DNA of 64,000 nt from NCBI RefSeq assembly GCF_000350225.1, contig NW_005179265.1, positions 369,917 through 433,916 of the forward strand, read 5' to 3'. The translations under genes were made by a program, and so were the position numbers. The notes under the pieces are model-generated. The model ran no database searches. It had not been told where the DNA came from and saw nothing but the letters and a program-made list of their open reading frames with translations. The DNA is from Chondrus crispus (lineage: Eukaryota > Rhodophyta > Florideophyceae > Gigartinales > Gigartinaceae). Positions 33,860-43,465 of this stretch are shown here, in pieces (the first letter of the stretch is position 1; each line of letters begins with the position of its first letter).

Positions 33860-35340
33860 TTATTTCAAAAACTCATCAATGGTGCTCTGCTGTAGACCTT
33901 TGGATTCCTGTCGCCTTAATGTTTTCTGTGCAATGCACACTGCACGCAAAAACGCAGCATTGTCATCACAAGTGGACTCGACGATGCGCTTCGCAATTGC
34001 AAGCACTCTAAGTTGCTTCTTCGTCCCGGGAAGAGGCACTACATAGTCCTCGTCTTCACCATCACTACCCAAATCACCCCTATGATCCCCTACAATTAAA
34101 TCTATAAGGTCGTCATCCGTAGACTGTTGATGACAATCGTCCTCACCAGCTAGATTCAGTAGATCCGCAATGGCAATTCTTCGACCCATGGGCACCAGTC
34201 CATCTATATTTCTCTGAAGTTCTGCGGTCAATGATGCATCCGCAGCATGTGATGGTACCTGAGCAGAACCAAGCAGACCAGTATGCTTCCAACAGTTTTA
34301 AATACTGGACGCCGGAAGCTCCATCCATGCCCTTTTAAACCACCTCATCGCCACCAACAATTCCACCTTGTAAATGTCCTTAACATCCGAATCGAGGTTG
34401 TCCAGTGCCCTCTCCATATGAAACTTCCTGTATCGTACTTTTAAAGAAGCAATGATACCTGCGTCCATTGGTTGTACTTTAGAGGTACAGTTAGGTGGAA
34501 GGAATATGACTTTCACGTTGGACAGAACCGGAAAATTATCCTTCGTCCCATGTGCACTACAGTTATCCATAAACAAAACAACTTTGCGCCCAGGGGTCCG
34601 GGCAACGTAGTCTTGGAATCGCTGCAGCCATCCAAAAAAGAGAATTGTCGTCATCCACGCTTTCTTGTTTGCATGGTAGTCATATCCTAGCTCGGCTCCT
34701 GATTTCTTTTTAAAACATCGCGGTTTAAAAGATTTTCCAATGACCATCAGCTCCATTTTTTCTGTCCCGTCTGCATTGCAGCATGGCATTAATGTGATGC
34801 GCTCTTTTGCCTTTTTGCGAACCGCCAGCCTTTCAAGCGCTATTGTTCTGTCCGGTGCCAAGCCATAAAAAAGTCCGCACTCGTCACAGTTGAAAATATC
34901 TTTGCGGTCATACGCAGTTATTGCTTCCCTGAGCTTTGGCATTGCTGCACTCATTGCCTCAATGTCCGCGTCTCCAGCCTCACCATGCGATCTGAAAACC
35001 CGTAGACCCCAACGGCGTTTAAACTTATCCAGCCAACCCTCCGAAAACAATAAATTGGTCCGCTCCCCAATATCTAGTTGTTCATTTGCCAAAGCTTGCA
35101 GCTTGATCGCCTTTTGGCAAATAAATTCCCCGTTGATATTTTTTCTTGCCACATGCTGGTTACAAACCCACTCAAAAAGTGCTTCCTCAGCGCGATTGTT
35201 TTTTCCTTTCTTGTCCCTGATTTTTTTGATATTTCTTGATTAGACCTGGACAAAAGATTGACCGATTTGCTTAAAATGCGCGACATTGTTGACTTGCTCG
35301 GAGTCTCTCCGAGGGAAAGATTAGCTTTGGCTCATTTTGC
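33860..35340 (-). pseudogene. pogo/Tigger-like transposase (CENP-B HTH and DDE_1)
   Basis: The N-terminus (around 35340-35200, frameshifted) has AKANLSLGETPSKSTMSRIL, a helix-turn-helix. A CENP-B-type half follows (EEALFEWVCNQHVARKNING, KAIKLQALANEQ, SEGWLDKFKRRWGLRVFRS). The DDE core has FNCDECGLFYGLAPD, VVLFMDNCSAHG and STSKVQPMDAGI-type sequence, giving three aspartates. The C-terminal tail with AIAKRIVESTCDDNAAFLRA and LRRQESKGLQQSTIDEFL is typical of Tigger. Lesions: a frameshift near an A run at about 35195, and an in-frame TAA at 34298-34300 just before NCWKHTGLLGSAQ. It would cut and paste the element at TA sites if intact. Confidence 0.85.
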
Positions 35341-35866
35341 AATTGCAGCATGGGAAGTTGTTTCACCTGCCCTCTGTCGACGAATTTTTTCCTCAAATAT
35401 TTTTTTCTTTTGGAGCAGGGTCAGTTTTTTGTTTCCCATGGGAAGAAAAGCCGAGGAGAGACGTCTGGGGGGATTATTGGATGAAGGTCTGCGTTGTGAA
35501 AAAATGGGGGAAGGGGTTACAGGATGTCGCTTTGGTGATTGAGCAACACATCCTTACGGCACGGTGCCAATTAAATAGCCTTATTTTTTGTCGAGAAGGA
35601 AGGCAATTTTCGTTGCTTCAAAACCTGCAACGGAACCGTGGAACAGTTGACAGCAGGGTTTGCAGCATTTCTACTGTTCAACGGTTCACTACCAGATTTT
35701 TCTGACGGTTTATGGCTCTCAGTGCAGGCAAAATATATGTAAGAAGCCATTAAACCGGTTGCAGTAATAGAAAATGGAACAACATGGGTTTTTGATTAAA
35801 GTTTGTCCTCTCCCAACTTAGTGGACCGCTTTGGTTGCAAAAAAGAGGTGGTTGCAAATACTGGCT

Positions 35867-35890
35867 GTTACAAATAAGGAGAGACTACTG
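35867..35890 (-). repeat. Right TIR of the Tigger element
   Basis: Inverted partner of 33737-33760, followed by the target TA at 35891-35892. Confidence 0.8.
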
Positions 35891-35892
35891 TA

Positions 35893-36133
35893 CCATGATT
35901 TCCCGTCTTTTGACGAAACATTTCCGTAAGAATCGCAATATTTGCTTCGTAAAGGAAAACATTTGTCACTTTCAAGGCATGTGACAGGGGTAGAAAAGGA
36001 CTTTGATAAATTCTTCGAAGTGTAATCTTCAGAAAAAAATGAAACACAACAGCAGAGGAATCTGATATAAGTCGCTGACGTCTACTCTTTCGAAAACAAA
36101 ACACAGTGAGCTGGGCTGCTGACTTTTTGCTTC
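35893..36133. other. Spacer, no gene
   Basis: A/T-moderate sequence between the Tigger element and the next hairpin. Nothing recognised. Confidence 0.4.
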
Positions 36134-36180
36134 CAGCCGAATACCAGTACAGGATAATATCCTGTACTGGTATTCGGCTG
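36134..36180. repeat. 47-bp perfect hairpin
   Basis: CAGCCGAATACCAGTACAGG begins a 23-base arm, with a single central A and an exact inverse arm. It lies 112 bp before the first codon of the DDE-like gene. It is unrelated in sequence to the other palindromes. Confidence 0.95.
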
Positions 36181-36291
36181 CGCCTTCTTGATCCCACACC
36201 GCAGGGCGTGCTTGCCCAAAGTCCATACTTGTAGGTCAGTCATGACTACCTGAAGCGTTGAACCCGAGAGACATGCACATAGAGCGATATC

Positions 36292-38522
36292 ATGACGACG
36301 TTAGACGATACTTCTCCCCTATCAAAAGTCTCAATCGAGCTCGATCGCAAAACATTGAAGTCGCGATTACAGAAGAGACGACGCCAATCCATCAAAAACA
36401 TCAACAAATGGATGCCAAAACGCTGTTGCAAGCGTCTTTGCGTCTTCGAAGTCGGTACAGAGAAGTGTAGGGCAATGCGAGAGAATTTCCTGTCAATTTC
36501 TCGTCATGAAAGAAAGGCACGCCTCGCCGATCTAATCGTTCCGGAACCACAGTGCTCACAGCGATACTTCTGCTGTGACGGCTGGCAGGTTTGTTGGAGA
36601 ATGGTGATTGACACTCTGGAAGTGTCAAGGACCATGATTGCCAATGTCATGGAACTACCTCCAGCGAACGCTTCCCACCTCCCCGGGAGAATGGGGGATC
36701 GGATGGGAGCTCAACTAAAAAAGCCTCGGTGATTTGATTCCTGAGAGCCTTGGCAGACGATCTTGGAGATGAAATGCCGCACATCATCGAGCGGCACCTC
36801 CCACATGGAAATAAATACCTCGTTTACATGCTGTTTCGAGAAAATGAAGGGATGTATGGCCGTCGAGCGTGCTCGTCTTCCCACTTTTACGAAACTTGGA
36901 AGGGGTATGCCTCACATATCAAGTGTAGACGAAGACACGTATTTTCCGTTCGTGACACGTGCACAAGCTTTAAGGAGGGTCTGCTATCAATTGCTAGCAA
37001 AACAGGATATGAAAAATCTAGAGAAAAACTTAAGAAAGGATTCTGCGCACATCTGCAGCAAATCCACTCTGAGCGAGCCGAATATCGACTCATTCAGTCA
37101 AAAGCAATTGACAGGCCCCAGGAAATTCTTTCTGTAATTATTGACGGGGCCGACCAGGCGAAGTTTGGACTACCGCGCTTCTACACGACAACAAAAAGAG
37201 ATACGGGGAAGGCTCTCAAGGAGATGGTCACTGGTGTTTGCTATCACGGGGCACTTTCTGGACAGCATTTCGTTTGTTTTTTCACGTCGGCCGACAACAT
37301 CCCCTCAGGTGCGAATCAGACAATTGATGCGCTATGTCGCTCGCTTTTTCTGTTGCGAGATGCAAAAAGAGCTCAAGGTATGAGTTGTTTTCCGAAAGAG
37401 CTGAATGTTCAGCTGGATAATACATCAAAAAACAACAAGAATCGCTTCTTTTTTGCATTTTGTGATTACATGGTGCATGAAGGGCTCTTCAACCGCACTG
37501 TTGCTAACTTTTTACCGGTTGGGCACACACATGAGGACATTGACCGCCGATACAGCCGAATTTCTGTCTTCATGCGGGATAGGAATACAGCCTGTGTTTC
37601 GGAACTTCACAGGCACATTGTTGGGAGTCAAGGAGGAAACTACGTGTCAGTACCAAACAACATACATGCTAGCTGCGTCTCTGGGATGAACAATTTCTCA
37701 GGTGCCTGTTGTAAACAAAGTGCAGTTGCATCGAGAATCAACAACATGCTCGCGTTCAGAAAGTTCGGCTTCGAGCGGGATGATTCTCATGAGCTCGAAG
37801 GAGGTGGTGCTCATGTTACCTGCCTGGTCGGGTACAAAATGGTGAAAAAGAGGGAAGCGCTTGAGAAACTTGATAGAACTGAAGGATTCATTGGTTCTTT
37901 CCTCCGTTTTGTTTTAGATATGACAAAAGCAGAGGCCATAAAAACTAACAAGCCCTCTCAAGTGGACATCAGCGCGTACCGCAAGCGCGTAAATGTGACA
38001 GAGAACAGAATTGGATGCAGAGAAAATGTGTTATCACTTCTTTCCGAAATAGCCGCAATGGAAAGCAAAGAGTTTGCCCTGCCAGAGTGGGAATTCCGGC
38101 AATTTGCTTCTTTTTGCTATGGTTGCCGCGACCTTGAGGTTTCGCATGATGATTCAGAAAGCGAATTGGCTCTGGAGGACACGTGCACATATGAGAGAGG
38201 CAGCATGGTAACTGTAAACTGCGGTTCAAACGTGACCGAAGTGACGCCATTCTGGTTGGGAAGAGTTGAACATGTTGAGAATGCAAATAGTGTTAACGTT
38301 ATTTTGACTGTTCGGTGGTTCGAAATTGTGCAGGGACAGAGAGGAGAGAGCTTGTGCTACACTGCCAATTACGCCCCCATGAAACAAAACGATCAATCAC
38401 AGAGTGATATACCGTCCGCTGCAGTTCTTGTTTACTTTCCAGAGTTGAACACGACCGGTAAGATCCCCGATGTTGTCCAGCGCCTTGCTAGGGAAGCACT
38501 ACACCCATTTGGAGAATGTTGA
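36292..38522 (+). pseudogene. DDE-like transposase-type gene resembling DUF7869 proteins
   Basis: Two frames. The first (36292-36732) has basic helices, RRRQSIKNINKWMPK, then ENFLSISRHERKARL and CCDGWQVCWRMVIDTLEVSR. The second opens after a TGA at 36735 and runs about 590 residues to 38522. It contains SVIIDGADQAKFGLP (D about residue 132), NVQLDNTSKNNKNRFFFAF (D about 223) and FLPVGHTHEDIDRRYS (E/D about 262-265), a plausible D-D-E/D RNase H core. Upstream of it are Cys/His-rich segments. The QLDN and GHTHEDID pair is what I associate with DUF7869 proteins, seen in transposon-rich eukaryotes. The two frames need either a small intron or a frameshift between about 36670 and 36750. Nonsense codons are absent from the 590-codon part, so decay is recent or it is a spliced gene. 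Confidence 0.6.
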
Positions 38523-38640
38523 ACACCCTGCGGGTATTTACCAGATATTGATGCATGTAGTGCTGTGTGCGTAATTCAATGTCCTCAAAAAACGGGTAAG
38601 ACCTCGGTCTGCGCTTACGCCTTCGAGAAAATTTCGTGCT

Positions 38641-38685
38641 GGGAGCAGATAGCAAGCATATTTAATATGCTCGCTATCTGCTCCC
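38641..38685. repeat. 45-bp hairpin, one mismatch
   Basis: 22-base arms starting GGGAGCAGATAGC with one central base; one A/G mismatch between the arms. It lies 119 bp after the stop of the DDE-like gene and overlaps the beginning of the next open frame. Confidence 0.9.
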
Positions 38686-38935
38686 GGAAGGCATAGAGTT
38701 CACTAAAAAGTACTTCGAGGCGTGGGTTGACGACATGATCGCCTGCAAGATTGTCCCTGCCCCCAAGTCCGAGCCTTTCCCTGATCCGTCCGAAAACACT
38801 AGCCTTGTCTACAATGTCGTCGGTAACCCCTGGCCTGATGATGTCCAAGATACCGAGAAGAATGTCGTCATTGCCCAGGTCGCTGCGGCCACGATGAACG
38901 CAATGCACAAAGCGATGCTGCCAGTGATGACGTAG
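38666..38935 (+). CDS. Exon-like fragment, unknown protein
   Basis: Open from a stop at 38663 to 38935. The product LPEGIEFTKKYFEAWVDDMI, then PAPKSEPFPDPSENTSLVYN, GNPWPDDVQDTEKN and IAQVAAATMNAMHKAMLPVM has ordinary composition and reads like the C-terminal exon of a gene. The beginning falls inside the hairpin, so an upstream exon or a truncation is required. I do not recognise the family. Confidence 0.3.
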   Translation, partial: YARYLLPEGIEFTKKYFEAWVDDMIACKIVPAPKSEPFPDPSENTSLVYNVVGNPWPDDVQDTEKNVVIAQVAAATMNAMHKAMLPVMT

Positions 38936-38944
38936 ATGTCAGAC

Positions 38945-39360
38945 CCAGGCGCTAGCTCGAGCATGCGCGGTGCCGAGCATAGTCGGCGGGAGGGCGTGCG
39001 TGTGTGGCAGATGGCGCGGCGGAGAAGGGGTCTCACGGTCCGGACGAGGACAGGACGTAAGGCCATTGCGAACGTTTATGGCAGCGGGGAAGAGAGGACC
39101 GAGGGGAAAAGGGGGAGGCGCGTCTTCGGGGCACAACTCACTGGCAAGTTTACCCTTGTGAAACGGGATCCGTTGCTCCAATTTTCGTAACGTGTTGGCT
39201 GGAGGTTGTTCTGCCCAAAGGGAAGGGCTAACCGGAGGGGTGCATCGCATTGCGCGGGCGCTAGTTCGAGCATACGCGGCGCTGAGCGTAGTCGGCGGGA
39301 GGGCTGGAGGATGTTTTGTCCAAAGGGAACGGCCAAACCGGGGGGGGGCATCGCATTTTG
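38945..39360. repeat. Direct repeats, about 107-bp period
   Basis: Block one, GCGCTAGTTCGAGCATACGC to GTCGGCGGGAGGG, occurs at about 38948 and 39260. Block two, GGCTGGAGGTTGTTCTGCCC to GTGCATCGCATT, occurs at about 39197 and 39303. In 39195-39360 the two alternate with a period near 107 bp; the copy at 38945 is a lone half-unit. The intervening sequence (39000-39190) is non-repetitive. Confidence 0.7.
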
Positions 39361-39917
39361 CACGAGGAAACCTGCTTTTGAATTGAAGAGCTGGGCGAGA
39401 TGCCTGATGTGCGGCAAGCTCACAGTCGCCATGTGATGCGTTTGCGCAACAGCTGGTCACCCAGTGCAGCGACACACAGTCGCTACCGCGTTCGCCTCCG
39501 GTCGCGTGCTACCTTGTTCGAACAGCACGGCACGCTCTTTACGCGAGAGAGGCCGGAGAGGTCGAGCGTACTCATTGCGGTGGTGCGGCAGGGGGTTTTC
39601 TTTGAGCTTCGCTTGAAGAAGGGCTTTAGTTGGAATTTCAAGGTAAAGACTAGCTCTTGTCGCCGATCCCGAAGAACTTAGGGAGCACATAGCGCCCACC
39701 ACGATTAACGGAAGGATTACAGCGCATTGATCGAAAAGCGCTTTCACTCCGTTTCGGTTTAGGTATGTCGGCATTTCAGTGCTGATTCTGCAGCGTGGAG
39801 ATTCATTCACTCCAGAGGTTACAGAAGTGTTGCGAACTCCACAATCTGCGCCCACGATCATGACACGTAGAGAGGACTTGTTGTTTCGAATGAGGAATGA
39901 CCAAATTACAGTCGACT
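39361..39917. other. No gene recognised
   Basis: Mixed-composition sequence with short open frames on both strands and no domain. Confidence 0.3.
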
Positions 39918-40189
39918 AACGTGAGCTGGAGCACCGCGCGCGTGTGAGATATACACGGTCTGATACGGATCTTTAAAAAGCATTCCGGAATCTCCAAGCC
40001 GCTTCGTCGGCACTGCCTCCGCCGTGCTGCTCTCAGCGCGCCTTCGCTTACTTCCATCCACCGCTGTGCTATGGTGTCCAGCCCGCTCTCCATTCACACC
40101 TGTCTCCCCTCCGCCGTCAGAGCTATTGACGTAGGCCGCACAATCCACGTGTCGCGCTTTACCGTTACCTCCTGCCCGCGTCCTTGGTG
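39918..40189 (-). other. Possible exon of an unknown Ser/Arg-rich protein
   Basis: A minus-strand frame reads EKAPRTRAGGNGKARHVDCA, SSDGGGETGVNGERAGHHST, KRRRAESSTAEAVPTKRLGD and SGMLFKDPYQ. The frame then enters a GCGCGCGTGTGAGATATA stretch that also occurs in the palindrome at 40248. Its 5' edge is the palindrome pair. Low-complexity disordered composition makes this weak. Confidence 0.2.
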
Positions 40190-40294
40190 CCTTCTCGATG
40201 AGCACAACACAGTGTGATACTGTGGTGTGCTCATCGAGAAGGAACCGTGCATATCTCACACGCGCGCGATTATCGCGCGCGTGTGAGATATGCA
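40190..40294. repeat. Two adjacent long palindromes
   Basis: 40190-40242: 23-base arms starting CCTTCTCGATGAGCACAACA, a 7-base loop and one mismatch. 40248-40294: perfect 22-base arms starting TGCATATCTCACACGCGCG with a TTA loop. Only five bases separate them. A partial copy of the second (GCGCGCGTGTGAGATATA) lies near 39935. Confidence 0.95.
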
Positions 40295-40598
40295 ACTTGA
40301 ACCTCTGTGATCATCCCCCGACTTTGCATGCACATTGCATCCCGTTTGTGTGCGTCCGCAAGTGCAACGTAGGACTGTATCGCTGTTCAAACCTCTTGGT
40401 GCAACCGCTTTGTTGGCATACGAAACGTACTTGCCCAGCACTGTCCCCTTGCGTGTTGCCTTCATGGCTGTCATGTACGCTAGAAGCAATGGAAATTGCT
40501 GTTGCTACAGTTGTTTATGGTGCTGTCAGTGTGGAGGGTATTGGTTCGTGCCTTGAGCCTGGAACTATCAGGAGCAAAGACAGATCAGGCCTCGACTC
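40295..40598. other. No gene recognised
   Basis: Short frames only. Confidence 0.3.
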
Positions 40599-41009
40599 AT
40601 GCAGAACGAAAAGACGCCGTGGTTCTGCCGTGTTAGTGTTTTTCTGGTTCTGATGCAATTAACGAATGTCAGAGGGACTGTAGGTGCTGAGAGCCGTGCC
40701 ACGTTGGCGATGAGGCACTTCATCGGAAGACGGGGGCCTCAGTTGTGTTTGAAGGGCGTAGTCCTCGTTGGAAGGCTGTGCACAGAAAGACCTAACTTAC
40801 TGGACTGGGACTGTTTGCGAGAGAAGTTTTCGCTTGCGCCAGGCGTTGAATGGGAAGTTTCGGACGGGGTCCAGGGTCAGTGGCGCGATCTACTCTGCTC
40901 CTTGACTCATTTGCCCCACGTCGGAATTTGCAAGCTTTTCTTAATTTTTATGCGACGAAGGCTAGTATGGTCGTCCAAATGTGTTGTCATAGACATTCTG
41001 ACCGCCTAG
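40599..41009 (+). CDS. Hypothetical ORF, 136 codons
   Basis: ATG at 40599, with an N-terminus containing a hydrophobic run (VSVFLVLMQL), then CRVS, RHFIGRRGPQLCLKGVVLVG, PNLLDWDCLREKFSLAPGVE and WRDLLCSLTHLPHVG. No homologue or domain recognised. It could be a chance frame, a gene fragment, or the tail of something cut off by element C. Confidence 0.2.
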   Translation: MQNEKTPWFCRVSVFLVLMQLTNVRGTVGAESRATLAMRHFIGRRGPQLCLKGVVLVGRLCTERPNLLDWDCLREKFSLAPGVEWEVSDGVQGQWRDLLCSLTHLPHVGICKLFLIFMRRRLVWSSKCVVIDILTA

Positions 41010-41274
41010 CGGATTTACATATCAGCGCGTATACAACTGGGGGTGACAATCGGCGGGATCTTTTTGTTCAATGCGGGGGTTGATGGGTGACGGCGCCCGC
41101 GAGAGGGTGGTGCGGTAATAGGAAGGGGAGCACTAGGCGCCTTGCGGTTCTGGTCGTCGCGCCGTAAATAGAAAGTATGCACGGAAGACTACAGTAAGAA
41201 TTTAGCCTATTTTTTGGGAAAATTGTTAATCTTTTTACTCTGGAAAAGTCCTTTTTAGAACCGACTGCTGTTCG
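41010..41274. other. Spacer up to the truncated end of element C
   Basis: No gene. The breakpoint with C is at about 41275, where RT-linker homology to B ends (after KEAILAP). Confidence 0.4.
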
Positions 41275-42651
41275 GTGCCAAGATGGCCTCCTTAAGCTTG
41301 TGAAAAGCCTTTTGGCACGGTTCGTCAAATCCTTCCAATCGGACCGGTTGTCCCTTCTTCAATATTTGATTGAGCCGATGTGCGATTTTCGTATAGTGTG
41401 GGACGAACCTGCGGTATACATTACAAAGTCCCAGAAAGCTTCTGAGCTGTGTCTGCGTTTGAGGGTACTCACTTGTTCCAAAGCAGCGGTCCGCGCTGCG
41501 TCGACTTCTAGCGTACCTGGCCGAACGACGTGGCCTAGATACTTGATCTTTTCGACGAAAAATTCGCACTTGCTCAGCTTGAGCTTCACGCCTGCCTTCT
41601 TCAATACAGACAGTATTTCATCAACATGAACAATGTGTTCTTCCCAAGACTTGCTGAAGATGATTATATCATCAAGATACACCAAGCACGATTTCCATCG
41701 GAACGGAGAGAGCAAGATATCCATGGCTCTCTGAAACGTCGCCGGCGCGTTGGTAAGCCCGAAGGGCATTCTTGAGAATCTGTAGAGACCGGAGTGACAT
41801 GAAAAAGCTGTCTTGTCGCGGTCCGCTTCGGGAATAGGCATCTGCCAATACCCCGAGATCGCGTCCAACGCGGAGAAAACCTTGGTGTCACCAAGCGAGT
41901 CCAGACACTCGTCCATGCGCGGCAAAGGGTACGTTTCCTTCACCGTCACTGCGTTCAGTCTGCGGTAGTCTACGCAAAAGCGCATTGAACCGTCCGGCTT
42001 GGGCACTAATAAAACGGGCGACGCCCATTCTGACTGTGCTGGCTCTATTACACCTGCCTCCAACATCTTCTGTACTTCTGCATCTTCAGTTTCGCGGGCC
42101 TTAGGCCCGGCCCGATACGGGGCTTGCGAAATTGGTCTTGTATCCGGGACCAACTCGACCCGGTGGACCGTGGTGTTAATTTCACCAAAGGTCCCATCCC
42201 ACATTCGGGAATACTTCTTCAACATCCGACGGAACTTGTCGCGCAGCCGGTTCGGCACGTGGCTCAGGTCGAGCTCCTCCACGTCTGGCGGTGGCGGCTC
42301 AATCCTGCGTTGCGGCTTCTTAGATGCCGACGCCGAGAGCCCTGCCGACCGTTCTTCTGGCTGGTTCTCGCGTACTTGTTCCGACGGTTCACCTCTTGAC
42401 TCGCCGTTAGGCGTCGGGGTAGAATTAGGAAAGTTTTCCTTATCCCTTTCTTGAATTCCGAGAACTTCACCAATGCTGGTTTTGCTCTCAAGCACGGCTC
42501 TCGGGTGCCGTAATAATTCTGCCACCACCTGGCCTTTTTGGACCCTGACAGGGTATCTTCTAAAATTGGCAACGAGTAAACGGAACGGCCTGTCAGGCTC
42601 AACCTGAACAACTCCATTCGGGCATGTCAACCTGTGCTTTTCGTACAACTA
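41275..42651 (-). pseudogene. pol: Element C RT (truncated)
   Basis: Starts after a TAG (42649-42651) that replaces the serine codon in PYSSLYEKH. It has EWASPVLLVPKPDGSMRFC, DYRRLNAVTV, SRMPFGLTNAPATFQ and CLVYLDDIIIF. A frameshift near 41470 puts LRSFLGLCNVYRRFVPHY in the next frame, which continues through KKGQPVRLEGF to the breakpoint. MPFG and GGA are intact here where B has MLFG and TGA. Confidence 0.9.
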
Positions 42652-43465
42652 CGAATACGGCTGAACTACGACCAAGCCTGCCCTCTTCGAGGTGTACTCG
42701 ACGACGCGCTGCGTCCCTGGCTGAATAGTCGTGGCCCTTGCCACCTTCACTTTGGGGGAAATTCGCCCCCCTTTTCCATCCTTCTCGTCTTCTCCCTGGA
42801 CGAGAGTCCTCTTCCCTTTTCTCTGCGAAAATTTCCGTACAATCGGAACCTCCGAGAAATCTGCCAACTCCACTGTCGTCTTGCGTGGATATATAGCTGC
42901 AACAAACCTGTGGCAGTAGTCCGTGCCTAGAATTAGCGGGACTGCGAGTTTTTCACATACAATGAACTCAGCGGTAGCCACAAAACGTCCAAGCCTTACA
43001 GGCATCTTGATCGTGCCCACGGTGCGAAGCGGCCTGTTGTTGGCGTCGCCGATGTCTTGCGTCGGTCCGAGCGACACCAGGGTTTCCAATCCAGCGGGGA
43101 GCTCCGAATCAGGTTCGGGCCGGCGCCGGTGTCCAACACGGACAGTACACGGCTCATCAGCCCGACCGTAGGTGCAATGTCTGCAAAGACCTTGTAATTT
43201 TTCCTCGCAAGGACTAAAATCTTCTCGAGACACTCCCTTCGCCTGAACCTGTGCCAGGGGCGTCGGACCTGCTCCAACGGGTCGTCCTTGCCTCTCCGCA
43301 AAATCTTCTTAACCCGTACGGGTTCCTTCGGCTTGTCGACACTTCCAATTACCTCCTCATCGAGGTCTACCCTCTTTTCCAAAGTTGGGGAACGGGACGA
43401 AGTCCCGGATATGGTTCGCTCGACACACGTCTCCCCTTCAAATTTATTTGAGATTCCCCCCTTCA
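42652..43465 (-). pseudogene. pro: Element C protease
   Basis: The frame is open from the gag frameshift site: KLKGGISNKFEGETC, then DEEVIGSVDKPKEPVRVKK, then KILVLARKNYKVFADIAP and VLDTGAGPNLIR with an intact DTGAG site. A small deletion near 43105 then shifts the frame. The rest (LVSLGPTQDIGDANNRPLRT, VPLILGTDYCHRF) reads in the RT frame down to the TAG at 42649. Confidence 0.88.

Larger units (their letters stand above)
33737..35890 (-). mobile_element. pogo/Tigger-type DNA transposon with TIRs and TA duplication
   Basis: 2,154 bp. The left end is CAGTAGTTTCTCTTGATTTG after TA (33735-33736). The right end is the inverse of CAGTAGTCTCTCCTTATTTG before TA (35891-35892). About 20 of the first 24 bases match. 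TA duplication and CAGT termini fit the Tc1/mariner/pogo group. Both ends contain extra GGTTGCAA-type motifs inside the TIR. The single gene on the minus strand is the transposase. Confidence 0.85.

Noticed and set aside
38939-39475. 178-codon minus-strand ORF
   Set aside because: Covers the 107-bp direct repeats; repeated internal Arg/Pro/Ala stretches reflect the DNA repeat, no domain.
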